64,000 nucleotides of DNA from Fusobacterium varium (lineage in GTDB: Bacteria > Fusobacteriota > Fusobacteriia > Fusobacteriales > Fusobacteriaceae), in NCBI GenBank assembly GCA_002356455.1, contig AP017968.1, positions 930,001-994,000 on the forward strand, written 5' to 3'. The notes beneath the pieces were generated by a model. The model was not told where the DNA came from, searched no databases, and saw only the letters and a list, made by a program, of their open reading frames with translations. Position numbers and translations under genes: made by a program. Below, one piece after another: positions 46,727-56,478 of this stretch; positions within the stretch are counted from its first letter, which is position 1; each line of letters opens with the position of its first letter.

Positions 46727-46912
46727 GATAAAAATATTTTTAGAGAAAACATCCTTAAAAAATGCCCCCCTGTAAATAAAGTAATTACGACTATTTTATG
46801 TTCGCTTTTATACATATAAGAGAACAATTATTAATTTTGCTGAATTTGAGATTATTATAAATATAAAAAAGTTGAATTTAAAGTAAAAAATATCAAAGGG
46901 GGAGAGGAAAAT

Positions 46913-49900
46913 ATGATTAAAGAAATGGAGAAAGCTTTAAAAAGATATCTCAAGGGAAAGAATAGAATAACAATGGGAGTGGTAGTAGCTTTTTTACTGG
47001 GAAGCAGTTTTGCATTTGGAGATGTTACAGTAAAATATGAAGATTCAACTATTAAAATACTAGATAATTCAGGAACTATTACAGAAATTGGAACAGTAAC
47101 AAAAAATTCTGATGATGAATTTACCTGGACATTACCAGAAGGAGCAAATATAACTGAAACTGTAAAAATAGATGATACAGTAAATACAAATAATATTAAA
47201 GTAAATATAGTGAATAGTGGAACTATAAGCAGTTCTGGAAATGGAAATTATATAGGAAATGGAATTAGTTCTTATTCTAATTCAGATAGTAATACAATAG
47301 GAGATATAACAAATAGTGGAAGTATAAGAGGAAACAGTACTGGTGGAGGTAAATCAGGAAATGGAATATTTTCTGATTCTGATACTTTAAATAGTATAAT
47401 AGGAAATATAACAAATAGCGGAAGTATAAGTGGAAACAGTACTGTTGAAGCTCATTCAGGAAATGGAATATATTCTTATTCTGATACTTCAAATAGTATA
47501 ATAGGAAATATAAAAAATAATGGAAATATCAATGGCAGTACTACTGGCAGTGGAAATAAATCAGGAAATGGAATATATTCTTATTCTGATTCAGCTAGTA
47601 CAATAGGGGATATAACAAATAGTGGAAGTATAAGAGGAAACAGTACTGGCGGAGATAGTTCAGGAAATGGAATATATTCTTATTCTGATTCAGATGGTAG
47701 TACAATAGGAGATATAACAAATAGTGGAAGTATAAGAGGAAACAGTACTGGCGGAGATAAATCAGGAAATGGAATATATTCTTATTCTGAGACTGGAGCT
47801 AGTACAATAGAAGATATAACAAATAGAGGAAGTATAAGTGGAAACAGTACTGGTGGAAATGATTCAGGAAATGGAATATATTCTTATTCTAAACCAAGTA
47901 GTACAATAGGAAATATAACAAATAGTGGAACTATAAGTGGTAGTACTACTGGTAATGGAGATAAATCAGGAAATGGAATTTTTTCTTATTCTAAGACTGG
48001 AGCTAGTACAATAGGAGATATAATAAATAGTGGAACTATAAGTGGCAGTACTACTGGTATTGGAAATTATTCAGGAAATGGAATTTATTCTACTAGTAGT
48101 GAGAGTATAATAGGCAATATAATAAATTATGGAATAATTAGTGGAAAAAGTACTAGTGGAAGTGAATCAGAAAATGGAATTTATTCTTATTCTTTTAGAG
48201 ATGATTCTATTTCAAAGAGTAAAATAGGCAACATAACGAATTATGGAACAATTAGTGGAAATGGTAGAAACGTTTATAGTGGAAATGGAATTTATTCTTC
48301 TTCTAGTACTAATCTTTCTTCTACAAGTAGTAAAATAGGAAAGATAACGAATTATGGAATTATTAGTGGCAGTACTACTGGTAGTGGAAATTATTCAGGA
48401 AATGGAGTTTTTTCTTCTTCTTCTTCTGGTTCATCAATAATAGAATCAATTTCAAATACTGGTGTTATAATGGGAAGCAACAATGGAATATATATTAAAG
48501 GAGATTCTAGTTCAAAGATTGATAAATATAGCAATTATGGACTTGTAATAGGACAGACACCAGTCAAAATTGAAGGTGGCGGAACAGTAAACACTCTAAA
48601 AGAACAGGGAATGGCTATAACTCTTGATGGAAGTGGAGATATCACTTCTATTGCTTCAGGAACTGGAGGAAGTACAGGAATATATTCTATAGTGAATACT
48701 CAATTAAGAGATAATTCAGGAAGCGCAGTATCATCTGGTGCAGTAGATTCATATGATGTATATACAAGCGACCAAAGTATTTCAGATACTATCATCAATG
48801 GTGCTGGTGTAAATAGTGGAACAGTGACAATAGAAGCAGATAAGAATTTCTCACTTAATGGTGGAGTTGTCAATGCCTATAAAACTGCTGTTACAGTTAA
48901 AGATGGAGCTTCATTTACTGGTACAGATGTAACAATTAATGGTGGGGGCTTAGATGGAAATACTGTTGTTATTTCTGGAAGTGCAGGAGCTAATACAGTA
49001 AATATATCTGGAAATTCTTTTATCAATGGAAAAGTTGATTTAGGAGATGGAGATGATATTTTATTTATTGGAAATTCCACTCAAATCAATGGAGATATAG
49101 ACGGTGGAACAGGTAATGGGGATATTCTTAATTTTGGTTCAGCCGTTTCCAGAGCAGTGGGAAATGATAATATAAATCTTTTCCATAAAATATCAAATAT
49201 GGAAAACATAAATATAAATCAGAAAGTAACTGCATTTGAAACTTCCGAAATTACAGGAGCAAAAGATATTAATATTGGTAAAAATGGGGAGTTTGTATTA
49301 AGAATAGATACAAGCAAAGTGGACAACACAAGTGGGACAGATAAAATTACAGGTCATGCACTTTATGGGAATATAGGAACAATATCTTCAACAGGAGGAA
49401 AATTATTACTTGCTCTTAATGGAGTAGGGAATGAAAGTATAATAAGTTTTGGAAATACTCAATTGGATAGCAGTTTGGTGACAGGAGATGAAGGAAAATA
49501 TCAGGAAGATATAACTTTAGATACAACATCACTGCTTCACTCAGTAGGAAAAATAGATTTATCAAACAATGAAATAAAAATTACAGCTAAATCTAATCTT
49601 CCTACAAAACCAATTAATCCAGATAATATAACATATGAAAAATTAAATAAAATATATCATGGTATTCTTTCGGTAGATAAATTAGAAAACTTTAATGTAG
49701 ATACTGATGAAAAACTCTCATCATTTATGGGATACTTAAATGACATCTATGCAGGAAATCCATACTCATATTCTTCTGAATTATCAAGAAAATCAATGGG
49801 AATGTTCAGAGATATAGTTACTGAAAATTTATTTAAAGCAGATACAGGAAAATGGATGATATATGGCGGACTTACTCATATAGATGGAGGAACTAAAGAT

Positions 49901-50746
49901 ACATATTATGGAAAAGGATACTATACTTATGATATAGGAAGTTCTGATATAGATGCAGATACAAAAATCACAGGAGCATATATGCTTGGAGAATATGGTG
50001 TATCTGACACACTGACTTCTGGAGTGATAATCGGAGGAAATAAATTGAAATCTGATTTGTCTAATGGATCAAAAGTAGATGGAAGTGCAATGTATCTTGG
50101 AGCTTATGCGAAAAAATATATTGGAAATTTAAAAGTAACAGCAGGATTAGGATTCCAATATGGAGATTATGATGCAGACAGAACAGCAGCAGGAAGAGAA
50201 ATTACAGAAACAAGAAGTTATTCTTCAAGCTACAGTGATTTGACTTATGATATTTATCTAAATGGAAGATATTCACATAATATTAGAGAGAACTTATTCC
50301 TAGAACCTTATGGAACTTTATCATACACATATGTAGATCAAGATGGAGCAGATGAGGGAAATAAAACTTTAGCAATAGAAACAGATTCAAAATCATTTGA
50401 TTATACATCAGCCAAAGTGGGATTAGATCTTAAAAAAGTGATACCACATGAAAAAGGAAAGAGCACATTATCAGTTGGGGCAAGCTATACAAGACTGCTT
50501 AATGGCGCAGATGAAGAATATATCACAGGAAGATTTAAAGGTGGAAGCAACTTTGATATATTAGTTGCCCACAAGAATGAGCACAGCTTAGGATTGAATG
50601 CTAAATATACACTTGAACTGGAAAATGGAATCTTATTTGATGTAAAAGGAACTTACTCTGTAGAAAGAGATTCACATAATCAATCTGGAAAGAATAAGAC
50701 TAAAGGTGAATGGATAGTAGGAACAGGACTGGGTTATAAGTTCTAG
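46913..50746 (+). CDS. Type V autotransporter adhesin with about 12 internal repeats
   Basis: Large surface protein, 1277 residues. The extended signal peptide (KALKRYLKGKNRITMGVVVA, then a hydrophobic core ending FAFG) is the type seen on Fusobacterium autotransporters. Residues about 95-540 carry some 12-13 imperfect repeats of 32-37 residues (pattern IGDITNSGSIRGNSTGG, SGNGIYSYS), then a beta-helix-like passenger with NG/DG-rich turns (about 560-900) and a C-terminal beta-barrel (about 1000-1277) ending GLGYKF, the expected terminal aromatic. Likely an adhesin. GGGGGAGAGG precedes the ATG. Confidence 0.92.
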   Translation: MIKEMEKALKRYLKGKNRITMGVVVAFLLGSSFAFGDVTVKYEDSTIKILDNSGTITEIGTVTKNSDDEFTWTLPEGANITETVKIDDTVNTNNIKVNIVNSGTISSSGNGNYIGNGISSYSNSDSNTIGDITNSGSIRGNSTGGGKSGNGIFSDSDTLNSIIGNITNSGSISGNSTVEAHSGNGIYSYSDTSNSIIGNIKNNGNINGSTTGSGNKSGNGIYSYSDSASTIGDITNSGSIRGNSTGGDSSGNGIYSYSDSDGSTIGDITNSGSIRGNSTGGDKSGNGIYSYSETGASTIEDITNRGSISGNSTGGNDSGNGIYSYSKPSSTIGNITNSGTISGSTTGNGDKSGNGIFSYSKTGASTIGDIINSGTISGSTTGIGNYSGNGIYSTSSESIIGNIINYGIISGKSTSGSESENGIYSYSFRDDSISKSKIGNITNYGTISGNGRNVYSGNGIYSSSSTNLSSTSSKIGKITNYGIISGSTTGSGNYSGNGVFSSSSSGSSIIESISNTGVIMGSNNGIYIKGDSSSKIDKYSNYGLVIGQTPVKIEGGGTVNTLKEQGMAITLDGSGDITSIASGTGGSTGIYSIVNTQLRDNSGSAVSSGAVDSYDVYTSDQSISDTIINGAGVNSGTVTIEADKNFSLNGGVVNAYKTAVTVKDGASFTGTDVTINGGGLDGNTVVISGSAGANTVNISGNSFINGKVDLGDGDDILFIGNSTQINGDIDGGTGNGDILNFGSAVSRAVGNDNINLFHKISNMENININQKVTAFETSEITGAKDINIGKNGEFVLRIDTSKVDNTSGTDKITGHALYGNIGTISSTGGKLLLALNGVGNESIISFGNTQLDSSLVTGDEGKYQEDITLDTTSLLHSVGKIDLSNNEIKITAKSNLPTKPINPDNITYEKLNKIYHGILSVDKLENFNVDTDEKLSSFMGYLNDIYAGNPYSYSSELSRKSMGMFRDIVTENLFKADTGKWMIYGGLTHIDGGTKDTYYGKGYYTYDIGSSDIDADTKITGAYMLGEYGVSDTLTSGVIIGGNKLKSDLSNGSKVDGSAMYLGAYAKKYIGNLKVTAGLGFQYGDYDADRTAAGREITETRSYSSSYSDLTYDIYLNGRYSHNIRENLFLEPYGTLSYTYVDQDGADEGNKTLAIETDSKSFDYTSAKVGLDLKKVIPHEKGKSTLSVGASYTRLLNGADEEYITGRFKGGSNFDILVAHKNEHSLGLNAKYTLELENGILFDVKGTYSVERDSHNQSGKNKTKGEWIVGTGLGYKF
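47200..48520 (+). repeat. Tandem coding repeats of about 100 bp in the adhesin
   Basis: Twelve or so units with near-identical blocks such as ATAACAAATAGTGGAAGTAT and TCAGGAAATGGAATATATTC. Units in 47280-47840 are the most alike at DNA level, later ones more diverged. Unit lengths are multiples of three, so copy-number change would keep the frame. Confidence 0.9.
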
Positions 50747-50767
50747 TGGAAATAACAGGGGGAAGTT

Positions 50768-51061
50768 ATGACAGAAGGGGAATTTATAAGATTCTATAAA
50801 AAGAGAAATGGACTAAAGAATCAGCAGGAAGTAAAAGAAAAGATAGACTTATTCTGGAATACACTGCTAAAAGTTCTGGATAAAGGGGAAAAGGTAACCT
50901 TTAAAAATTGGGGAACATTTGAAGAAAAAGAGGTAAAACCAAGAAAAATAATGATAACTAAAATAAATAAATCTGGTTATACAAAATCTAAAAAGAAGAT
51001 AAGATTCAGAGCAGGAGCGGGCTTGCAGGATATAGTAAATGGAGCTGGTACTGATGAATAA
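50768..51061 (+). CDS. HU/IHF-family DNA-binding protein 1
   Basis: A 97-residue histone-like protein: N-terminal helical pair (GEFIRFYKKRNGLKNQQEVKEKIDLFWNTL) and the beta arm region (GEKVTFKNWGTFEEKEVKPRK), ending with KIRFRAGAGLQDIVNGA like the HU C-terminus (KxPxFxxGxxLKxxVN). It starts 21 bp after the adhesin stop with GGGGGAAG upstream and overlaps the next HU gene by 23 bp. May be co-expressed with the adhesin. Confidence 0.88.
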   Translation: MTEGEFIRFYKKRNGLKNQQEVKEKIDLFWNTLLKVLDKGEKVTFKNWGTFEEKEVKPRKIMITKINKSGYTKSKKKIRFRAGAGLQDIVNGAGTDE

Positions 51062-51326
51062 GAGAGAATTAGCAAAAGTATACAGTGAAACAAGTAAAGG
51101 GGAAATATCAGCAAGAAAAGCACTGAAAGAAATAGAAGTATTTCTTGAAACAATGCAGGAGGCTTTGCAGAAAAGTCATTCATTGATATTTAGAAATATA
51201 GGAATATTTGAAGTGAAGGAAAGAAAACCAAGAATAATAGCCAATCCAGTAACTAAAGAACCTATGAAGATTTATCCAAAAAAAACAGTGAAATTCAGAG
51301 AATCTAAAAATATTCAGGATAAATAG
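51039..51326 (+). CDS. HU/IHF-family DNA-binding protein 2
   Basis: A 95-residue HU-like protein. The ORF opens at ATG 51039, but ATG 51054 (MNKRELAKVYSETSKGEISARKA) matches the HU start better. The body shows SLIFRNIGIFEVKERKPRIIANPVTKEP, the DNA-arm motif (GTFxxRxRxAxxGxNPxT), and ends KTVKFRESKNIQD. It overlaps the first HU gene and could heterodimerise with it. Confidence 0.88.
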   Translation: MELVLMNKRELAKVYSETSKGEISARKALKEIEVFLETMQEALQKSHSLIFRNIGIFEVKERKPRIIANPVTKEPMKIYPKKTVKFRESKNIQDK

Positions 51327-51342
51327 AAATAATAAAATAACA

Positions 51343-51391
51343 ATACTCTCTTTAATAAAAGATAATAGGTTATCTTTTATAAAGAGAGTAT
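51343..51391 (+). terminator. Strong terminator after the adhesin-HU unit
   Basis: ATACTCTCTTTA...AAAGAGAGTAT with inner AAAAGATAA/TTATCTTTT: a nearly perfect long stem, then TTTTAT. Confidence 0.9.
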
Positions 51392-51461
51392 TTTATATAA
51401 TTTAAGATTAAGTAATCATAGTTACCATTTCTATTTGAATTAGTGTAATAATATTTTCTAT

Positions 51462-52613
51462 TTATTTTATTGGTTGTATAATTTTTTTCACATATTTCTC
51501 TATTCTTTCTACAGCTTCTTTCAGTTTAAATATATCTGCTGTAAGTGATATTCTAAAATATTTTTCTGTTCCAAAAGAGATTCCCGGAACTACTGCCACT
51601 TGTACCTTTCTCAGTATATCCATTGCAAAATCAAAAGAATTTAATTCTGAAACTTCTGAATAATCTGCAAATATATAGAATGCTCCCTTTGGTTCAACTA
51701 CTTTAAATCCTAACTTTATTAAAGAATTTTTCATATATAACGCTCTTTCTTTATATATATTCATAAGTTCACTTCTGTCTTCAAACTTTTTCAGTGCAGT
51801 TTCTGCTGCTGCAATGGATAAAGTCACTGGAGAACTCAATGTATATAAGGTAGTATTCAAAAAATATCTTCTGTATTCCAATGGGAAAATAGTATATCCT
51901 ATTCTCCAGCCTGTCATTGAATGTGATTTTGAAAATCCATTTATTATGATAAGTTTATCTTTTATTCTGTCAAATGAACTGAAAGAGTGAAAATTATAAA
52001 ATGAAAGTTCACTATATATTTCATCTGATATAAGGAATATATCCCTTTTCTTTATAAAATCTGCTATTGTATTCATTTCCTCTAAAGTTAACACATTTCC
52101 TGTAGGATTACAGGGATTGCTTAAAAGTAAAGCTTTTGTTTTACTGGAATAATTTTCTTCTAATAATTCTGCAGTTATTTTAAACCCTGTTTTTGTTATA
52201 TCAACAAATACAGTTTCAGCACAGCACAAACTTATCATAGGTGGATATCCTGGATAAAAGGGTACTGGTACCATAACTTCATCTCCTGAATTTAAAATTG
52301 TTTTCAAACATGATGATAAAGCTTCTGAAGCTCCTACATTTATGATTACATTATCAGCTGCATAACTGGAACCATATTTTCTATTGTAATAGTCTGCTGT
52401 TAATGTTCTGATTTTTTCCCCACCACCAGTAGGAGAGTACCTCAGTTGATGCTCAGCTCCATATTTTAATGCCTCTGTTATTAGTTCTTTTGGTGAAGGA
52501 ATGTCTGGCTCTCCTATTGTTAGATCTATTGCATCTGAATATTTTCTTGATTCTTCATTGAGCGTTCTGATAAGGGAGTATTGAAGTTTTGATACTTCTC
52601 TGTTTATCTCCAT
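51462..52613 (-). CDS. PLP-dependent aminotransferase (class I/II), DAP-pathway aminotransferase candidate
   Basis: A 383-residue fold-type I aminotransferase with the PLP-lysine segment INGFSKSHSMTGWRIGY, NPCNPTGNVL, ISDEIYSEL and a terminal RIS substrate-binding Arg (FRISLTAD). Last gene in the lysC-dapA-dapB-dapH unit, 9 bp after dapH, so its probable job is N-acetyl-L,L-2-amino-6-oxopimelate transamination (PatA role); an aspartate aminotransferase role is the alternative. Confidence 0.85.
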   Translation of the reverse strand: MEINREVSKLQYSLIRTLNEESRKYSDAIDLTIGEPDIPSPKELITEALKYGAEHQLRYSPTGGGEKIRTLTADYYNRKYGSSYAADNVIINVGASEALSSCLKTILNSGDEVMVPVPFYPGYPPMISLCCAETVFVDITKTGFKITAELLEENYSSKTKALLLSNPCNPTGNVLTLEEMNTIADFIKKRDIFLISDEIYSELSFYNFHSFSSFDRIKDKLIIINGFSKSHSMTGWRIGYTIFPLEYRRYFLNTTLYTLSSPVTLSIAAAETALKKFEDRSELMNIYKERALYMKNSLIKLGFKVVEPKGAFYIFADYSEVSELNSFDFAMDILRKVQVAVVPGISFGTEKYFRISLTADIFKLKEAVERIEKYVKKIIQPIK

Positions 52614-52622
52614 CTTTCCCTC

Positions 52623-53327
52623 CTATTTTCTTAAATCGTCTACCAATTGTGTCTTTCCCAATGTTTTCTCATCTACATTTTTTATTATTCTTGCTGGATT
52701 TCCTGTAACAACAGCTCCTGCAGGCACATCTTCAAGAACTACTGCCCCTGCTCCTACCACTGCTCCTGTTCCTATTCTTACTCCTTCTATGATTACAGCA
52801 TTGGCTCCCACAAGAACTCCATCCTCTACTATTACCGGCTTAGCTGAAGGAGGTTCTACTACTCCTGCAAGTACAGCTCCTGCTCCAATATGGCAGTTTT
52901 TACCTACTGTAGCTCTGCCCCCAAGTACTGCTCCCATATCTATCATAGTATTATCTCCTATTACTGCTCCTATATTTATCACAGCTCCCATCATAATAAC
53001 AGCATTATTTCCAATAGTTACCTTATCTCTTATGACAGCTCCAGGCTCTATTCTTGCATTTATGTTTCTATAATCTAAAGTTGGTACTCCTGAATTTCTT
53101 CTGTCATTTTCAATATAGTAATCTGTTATATTATCTCTATATTTTTTCAGCACTCTGTTTATTTCATCTGATTCTCCTATCAGTATGTATGAACCCTTTC
53201 CTCTAAAGACCTGTGCTGAAGTTTCAATATCATTTATATCTCCATTTATATATGCTTTTACTGGTGTTCTTTTTTGTGAATTTTTTATAAAAGCTATTAG
53301 CTCTTCTGCTGTATTTAAGTTTGTCAT
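52623..53327 (-). CDS. dapH: Tetrahydrodipicolinate N-acetyltransferase
   Basis: A 234-residue acyltransferase with an N-terminal DapH-specific domain ([27 protein letters not shown]), then a left-handed beta-helix of hexapeptide repeats (about 90-205: [31 protein letters not shown]). This acetylates tetrahydrodipicolinate in the acetyl branch of DAP/lysine synthesis. It overlaps dapB by 4 bp. The deacetylase, epimerase and decarboxylase of the route are not in the window. Confidence 0.95.
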   Translation of the reverse strand: MTNLNTAEELIAFIKNSQKRTPVKAYINGDINDIETSAQVFRGKGSYILIGESDEINRVLKKYRDNITDYYIENDRRNSGVPTLDYRNINARIEPGAVIRDKVTIGNNAVIMMGAVINIGAVIGDNTMIDMGAVLGGRATVGKNCHIGAGAVLAGVVEPPSAKPVIVEDGVLVGANAVIIEGVRIGTGAVVGAGAVVLEDVPAGAVVTGNPARIIKNVDEKTLGKTQLVDDLRK

Positions 53328-54037
53328 CTTTCCTCCTGATTTTCAAAAATATTTTTCATAGTATATATTCCTGCTTCTTTTCCAATAAGAAATTCAGCTG
53401 CTTTTAAAGCTCCCGCAGCAAATATTTTTTTAGACATTGCAGTGTGTTTTATTTCTATAACTTCATCTTCTCCACAGAAAAGAACTGAATGTTCTCCAAT
53501 AATAGTTCCTCCTCTCAAAGAATGGATTCCTATCTCATTTTTTTCTCTCTTTCTATTTCCTTCTCTTCCATATTGCTCTCTCATAGTTTCTGAACAGCTT
53601 TTCTTTATAGTTTCAATTAAATTTTTAGCTGTTCCGCTTGGAGAATCCACCTTTTTATTATGATGTTTTTCTATTACTTCTATATCATAGTTTCCATAGA
53701 GTACTGGAACTATTCTTTCAAGAATATCATTTAAAAGGCTCACTCCTAAAGACATATTTGAAGAGAGAAGTACAGGTATTTCTCTAGCTGCTTCCTTTAT
53801 CTTCTTTAATATTTCATTTGAATATCCAGTAGTTGCAATAACCAGAGGTATTCTTTTCTCTTTTGAATAATCCAAAAGAGAATTCAATCTTGAATAATGA
53901 GAGAAATCTATTATTACATCTCCAGTTTCAGTAGCCAGTTCATCTGTAAAACCTGTTATTCTTATATTCTCATTATTTTCTGCTGTTTCTTTTATCAACC
54001 TTCCCATTGCTCCAGTTCCATGTATTATTATTTCCAT
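53324..54037 (-). CDS. dapB: 4-hydroxy-tetrahydrodipicolinate reductase
   Basis: NAD(P)H-dependent reductase of DAP synthesis, 237 residues: N-terminal Rossmann motif [18 protein letters not shown], catalytic [16 protein letters not shown] (paired His then Lys) and a C-terminal [12 protein letters not shown] segment. Overlaps dapA by 10 bp and dapH by 4 bp: tight coupling within the operon. Confidence 0.96.
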   Translation of the reverse strand: MEIIIHGTGAMGRLIKETAENNENIRITGFTDELATETGDVIIDFSHYSRLNSLLDYSKEKRIPLVIATTGYSNEILKKIKEAAREIPVLLSSNMSLGVSLLNDILERIVPVLYGNYDIEVIEKHHNKKVDSPSGTAKNLIETIKKSCSETMREQYGREGNRKREKNEIGIHSLRGGTIIGEHSVLFCGEDEVIEIKHTAMSKKIFAAGALKAAEFLIGKEAGIYTMKNIFENQEER

Positions 54038-54915
54038 CTTGCCACCTCATGAGCAGTTAATATATCTATCAGTTTTATTCTGTTTGATTCCTCCATTGCT
54101 CCCAATGGAAGTCTGCAATTTCCTGTTTTATATCCAAGAAAATTCATTGCCTCTTTTATTGGAACTGGATTTGTTTCAAGAAATAGAGCATTTACAAGAT
54201 CATTATATTTCAATTGTAATTCTCTTGCTTTCTCTACTTCTCCATTTAAAAATGAAATTACCATTTCATGACTTATATCAGGAATTATATTAGCTGCTAC
54301 AGAAATAACTCCTTTCCCTCCTAATGAAAGAACTGGAACTATCATATCATCGTTTCCAGAATAAATATCAAGTTCAGGTACTTCTCTTGCTGCCTCTGCA
54401 ACATACGATATATTTCCACTAGCCTCTTTTAGAGCTGTAATATTTTCTATTTGTACCAGTTTTTTCAAAAGTGATATAGAAAGATTTACCCCTGTTCTTG
54501 AAGGAACATTGTACAATATCACAGGTATTTTAACCCCTTCTGCTATTGTTTTGTAGTGTTCATATATTCCGTTTTCATTTCCCTTGTTATAGTAAGGTGT
54601 AACTACTAAGAGTCCATCTGCCCCAGCTTTTTCTGCACTTTTACTAAATTCAGCAGCATGTCTGGTATCATTTGATCCTGTTCCTGCTATTACAGGTATT
54701 CTGTTGTTTATTACTTCCACTGTAAATTTTATTACTGAAAGTTTTTCTTCATCAGTAAGGGTACTTCCTTCCCCGGTAGTTCCAGTTACTATTATTGCAT
54801 CTGTATGATTTAAAAGATGAAATTCAAGTATATCTCTAAGTCTTAAGTAATTTACTTCGCCATTTTCATCGAAAGGAGTTATGAGGGCAACTCCTGAACC
54901 TGTAAACAATTCCAT
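54028..54915 (-). CDS. dapA: 4-hydroxy-tetrahydrodipicolinate synthase
   Basis: Condenses pyruvate with aspartate semialdehyde, the committed DAP/lysine step. The TIM-barrel enzyme of 295 residues shows GTTGEGSTL (45-53), the catalytic Tyr in YNVPSRTG (Tyr135) and the Schiff-base Lys163 in ALKEASGN. Second gene of the operon, 10 bp after lysC. Confidence 0.97.
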   Translation of the reverse strand: MELFTGSGVALITPFDENGEVNYLRLRDILEFHLLNHTDAIIVTGTTGEGSTLTDEEKLSVIKFTVEVINNRIPVIAGTGSNDTRHAAEFSKSAEKAGADGLLVVTPYYNKGNENGIYEHYKTIAEGVKIPVILYNVPSRTGVNLSISLLKKLVQIENITALKEASGNISYVAEAAREVPELDIYSGNDDMIVPVLSLGGKGVISVAANIIPDISHEMVISFLNGEVEKARELQLKYNDLVNALFLETNPVPIKEAMNFLGYKTGNCRLPLGAMEESNRIKLIDILTAHEVARWK

Positions 54916-54925
54916 TTATTTCCTC

Positions 54926-56131
54926 CTAAAGTCCAAATTCTACAGCAGCTGATTCTACAGCTCTATTTATTAAATTTCTTTCTATACTGCATGATATACT
55001 TATTTCAGAAGTAGTTACCTGATAGAATTCCACTCCAGCACTACTCAATGCTGAAAAAAATCTTCCTGCAATTTCAGAATTATTTATCATTCCAATTCCT
55101 ACCACCGATATCATTCCCAGATTATCCTGATATTCTATCTCAATTTCTGAGTATCTGTTTTTTATCTGCTCCACTACTTGATTTAATAAATATTTTTCTC
55201 CAAGAGTACAGCTGAATGATATGTCTGTTTTTCTATTTCTATTTATATTTTGAGTAATCATATTTATATTCAGACCACAATTATTTATTATTAAAAATAT
55301 CTCTGCTATCTTTTCTGCTGAGTAATCTATATTTGAAATTGTTGTTACAATTATTTCATTTGCTACACTGAGCCCAGTTACTAATTTTTCCTCTAAGATG
55401 CTATCTTTTTCCATGATATATGTTCCTCCTGTTTCACTTAAACTCTTTCCTACAAAAATTGGTATATTAAACTTCTTTCCTAATTCCACTGCTCTTGTTT
55501 CCATTACTCCTGCACCAAGGTGTGCCATCTCCATCATCTCCTCATATGAAATCTTATCTAATAGTCTTGCATCTTTATATATTCTAGGGTCTACACTATA
55601 TATCCCTTCCACATCTGTATATATTCTGCATTCACATTCTAAAGCAGCTGCCAGAGCTACTGCACTTGTATCTGAACCCCCTCTTCCAAGAGTTGTTATA
55701 TCTCCATTTTCATTAACTCCCTGAAATCCAGTTACTATGACTATTTTTCCATCTTTCAGATAATTTTCTATCCTCTCTGCATCTATACTTTTTATCTTAC
55801 TTTTTGTATGAATTCCCATAGTTTTTACATTTGCCTGCGGTCCTGTAAGTGATACCGCCTTTTCTCCTTCAGCGTTTAATGCTATAGAAAGAAGTGTAAC
55901 TGTCTGCTGTTCTCCAGTTGACAAAAGAGAATCAAGCTCTCTCTGATCAGGATTTGAAGAAATTTCATTAGCCATCTTTATTAAAGTATCTGTTGTCTTT
56001 CCCATTGCTGAAGCAACAACAACAATTTCATCATATTTTTCCTTCTTCAGCTTACTGATATATCCAGAAATCGCCTTTACCTTTTCTATTGTTGCTACAC
56101 TTGAGCCACCATACTTTAATACTACTCTCAT
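54926..56131 (-). CDS. lysC: Aspartate kinase (aspartokinase)
   Basis: First step of the aspartate pathway, 401 residues. Kinase domain with KYGGSSVATIEKV at the N-terminus, TLGRGGSDTSAVALAA and ECRIYTDVEGIYSVDPR. C-terminal tandem ACT domains (from about 260) for amino-acid feedback, including ITQNINRNRKTDISFSC and IGMINNSEIAGRFFSAL. First gene of the operon; lysine feedback is likely given the operon. The aspartate-semialdehyde dehydrogenase gene is elsewhere. Confidence 0.96.
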   Translation of the reverse strand: MRVVLKYGGSSVATIEKVKAISGYISKLKKEKYDEIVVVASAMGKTTDTLIKMANEISSNPDQRELDSLLSTGEQQTVTLLSIALNAEGEKAVSLTGPQANVKTMGIHTKSKIKSIDAERIENYLKDGKIVIVTGFQGVNENGDITTLGRGGSDTSAVALAAALECECRIYTDVEGIYSVDPRIYKDARLLDKISYEEMMEMAHLGAGVMETRAVELGKKFNIPIFVGKSLSETGGTYIMEKDSILEEKLVTGLSVANEIIVTTISNIDYSAEKIAEIFLIINNCGLNINMITQNINRNRKTDISFSCTLGEKYLLNQVVEQIKNRYSEIEIEYQDNLGMISVVGIGMINNSEIAGRFFSALSSAGVEFYQVTTSEISISCSIERNLINRAVESAAVEFGL

Positions 56132-56478
56132 AAAAAAAATCTCCCTTTAAAGTATTTTTGTTAACTTTATTTAATTTTATATTAAAATAAAAGATAAATA
56201 TAGCAATCAAATTTAAATAAATAATATTCATTAAAAAGTATAAATAATTAGTAAAATATTGGATTTAGTAAATAAAAATTATTCATATAAATAGAATCTA
56301 TACTCTGTGTCTGTATAATTATTATTTAAATATGGATGATAATTTTATAAAAATATACTTGTAATAATAAAAAAAGTATATAAAATATTATAAAAATTAT
56401 TTTAATTTTATATATTGAAAATTTTGTCTAAATATGATATATAATAAATACATATATAACTGGTTTTAGGAGGATAGT
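56132..56478. other. AT-rich divergent intergenic region
   Basis: About 350 bp between lysC (minus) and the lipoprotein gene (plus), which must hold both promoters. It is very AT-rich. I see no lysine riboswitch or other conserved leader, only generic AT-rich promoter-like sequence such as TATATAATAAAT near 56440-56455. Confidence 0.5.

Larger units (their letters stand above)
46649..46825. repeat. Inverted repeats flanking a promoter segment upstream of the adhesin (possible invertible switch)
   Basis: Left arm 46649-46674 (begins GTTCTCTTTAATG, ends GGCGAAC) and right arm 46800-46825 (begins GTTCGCTTTTATACAT, ends GAGAAC) are 26-bp inverted repeats matching at 23 positions. They enclose 125 bp. 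Each arm is itself a near-palindrome (GTTC..GAAC). Inside lies an 11-bp perfect dyad, CTTTATCAATT (46690-46700) / AATTGATAAAG (46712-46722). The adhesin ATG is 88 bp to the right. No recombinase is adjacent. Confidence 0.7.

Noticed and set aside
46649-46825. MITE with target-site duplication
   Set aside because: No matching direct repeats on the outside of the arms were seen; the promoter-switch or operator readings fit better.
52647-53078. Plus-strand ORFs opposite dapH
   Set aside because: Low-complexity antisense of hexapeptide repeats; the minus-strand frame is the clear dapH gene.
56132-56478. Lysine riboswitch before lysC
   Set aside because: None of the conserved L-box segments was found in this AT-rich region; feedback via the ACT domains is enough.
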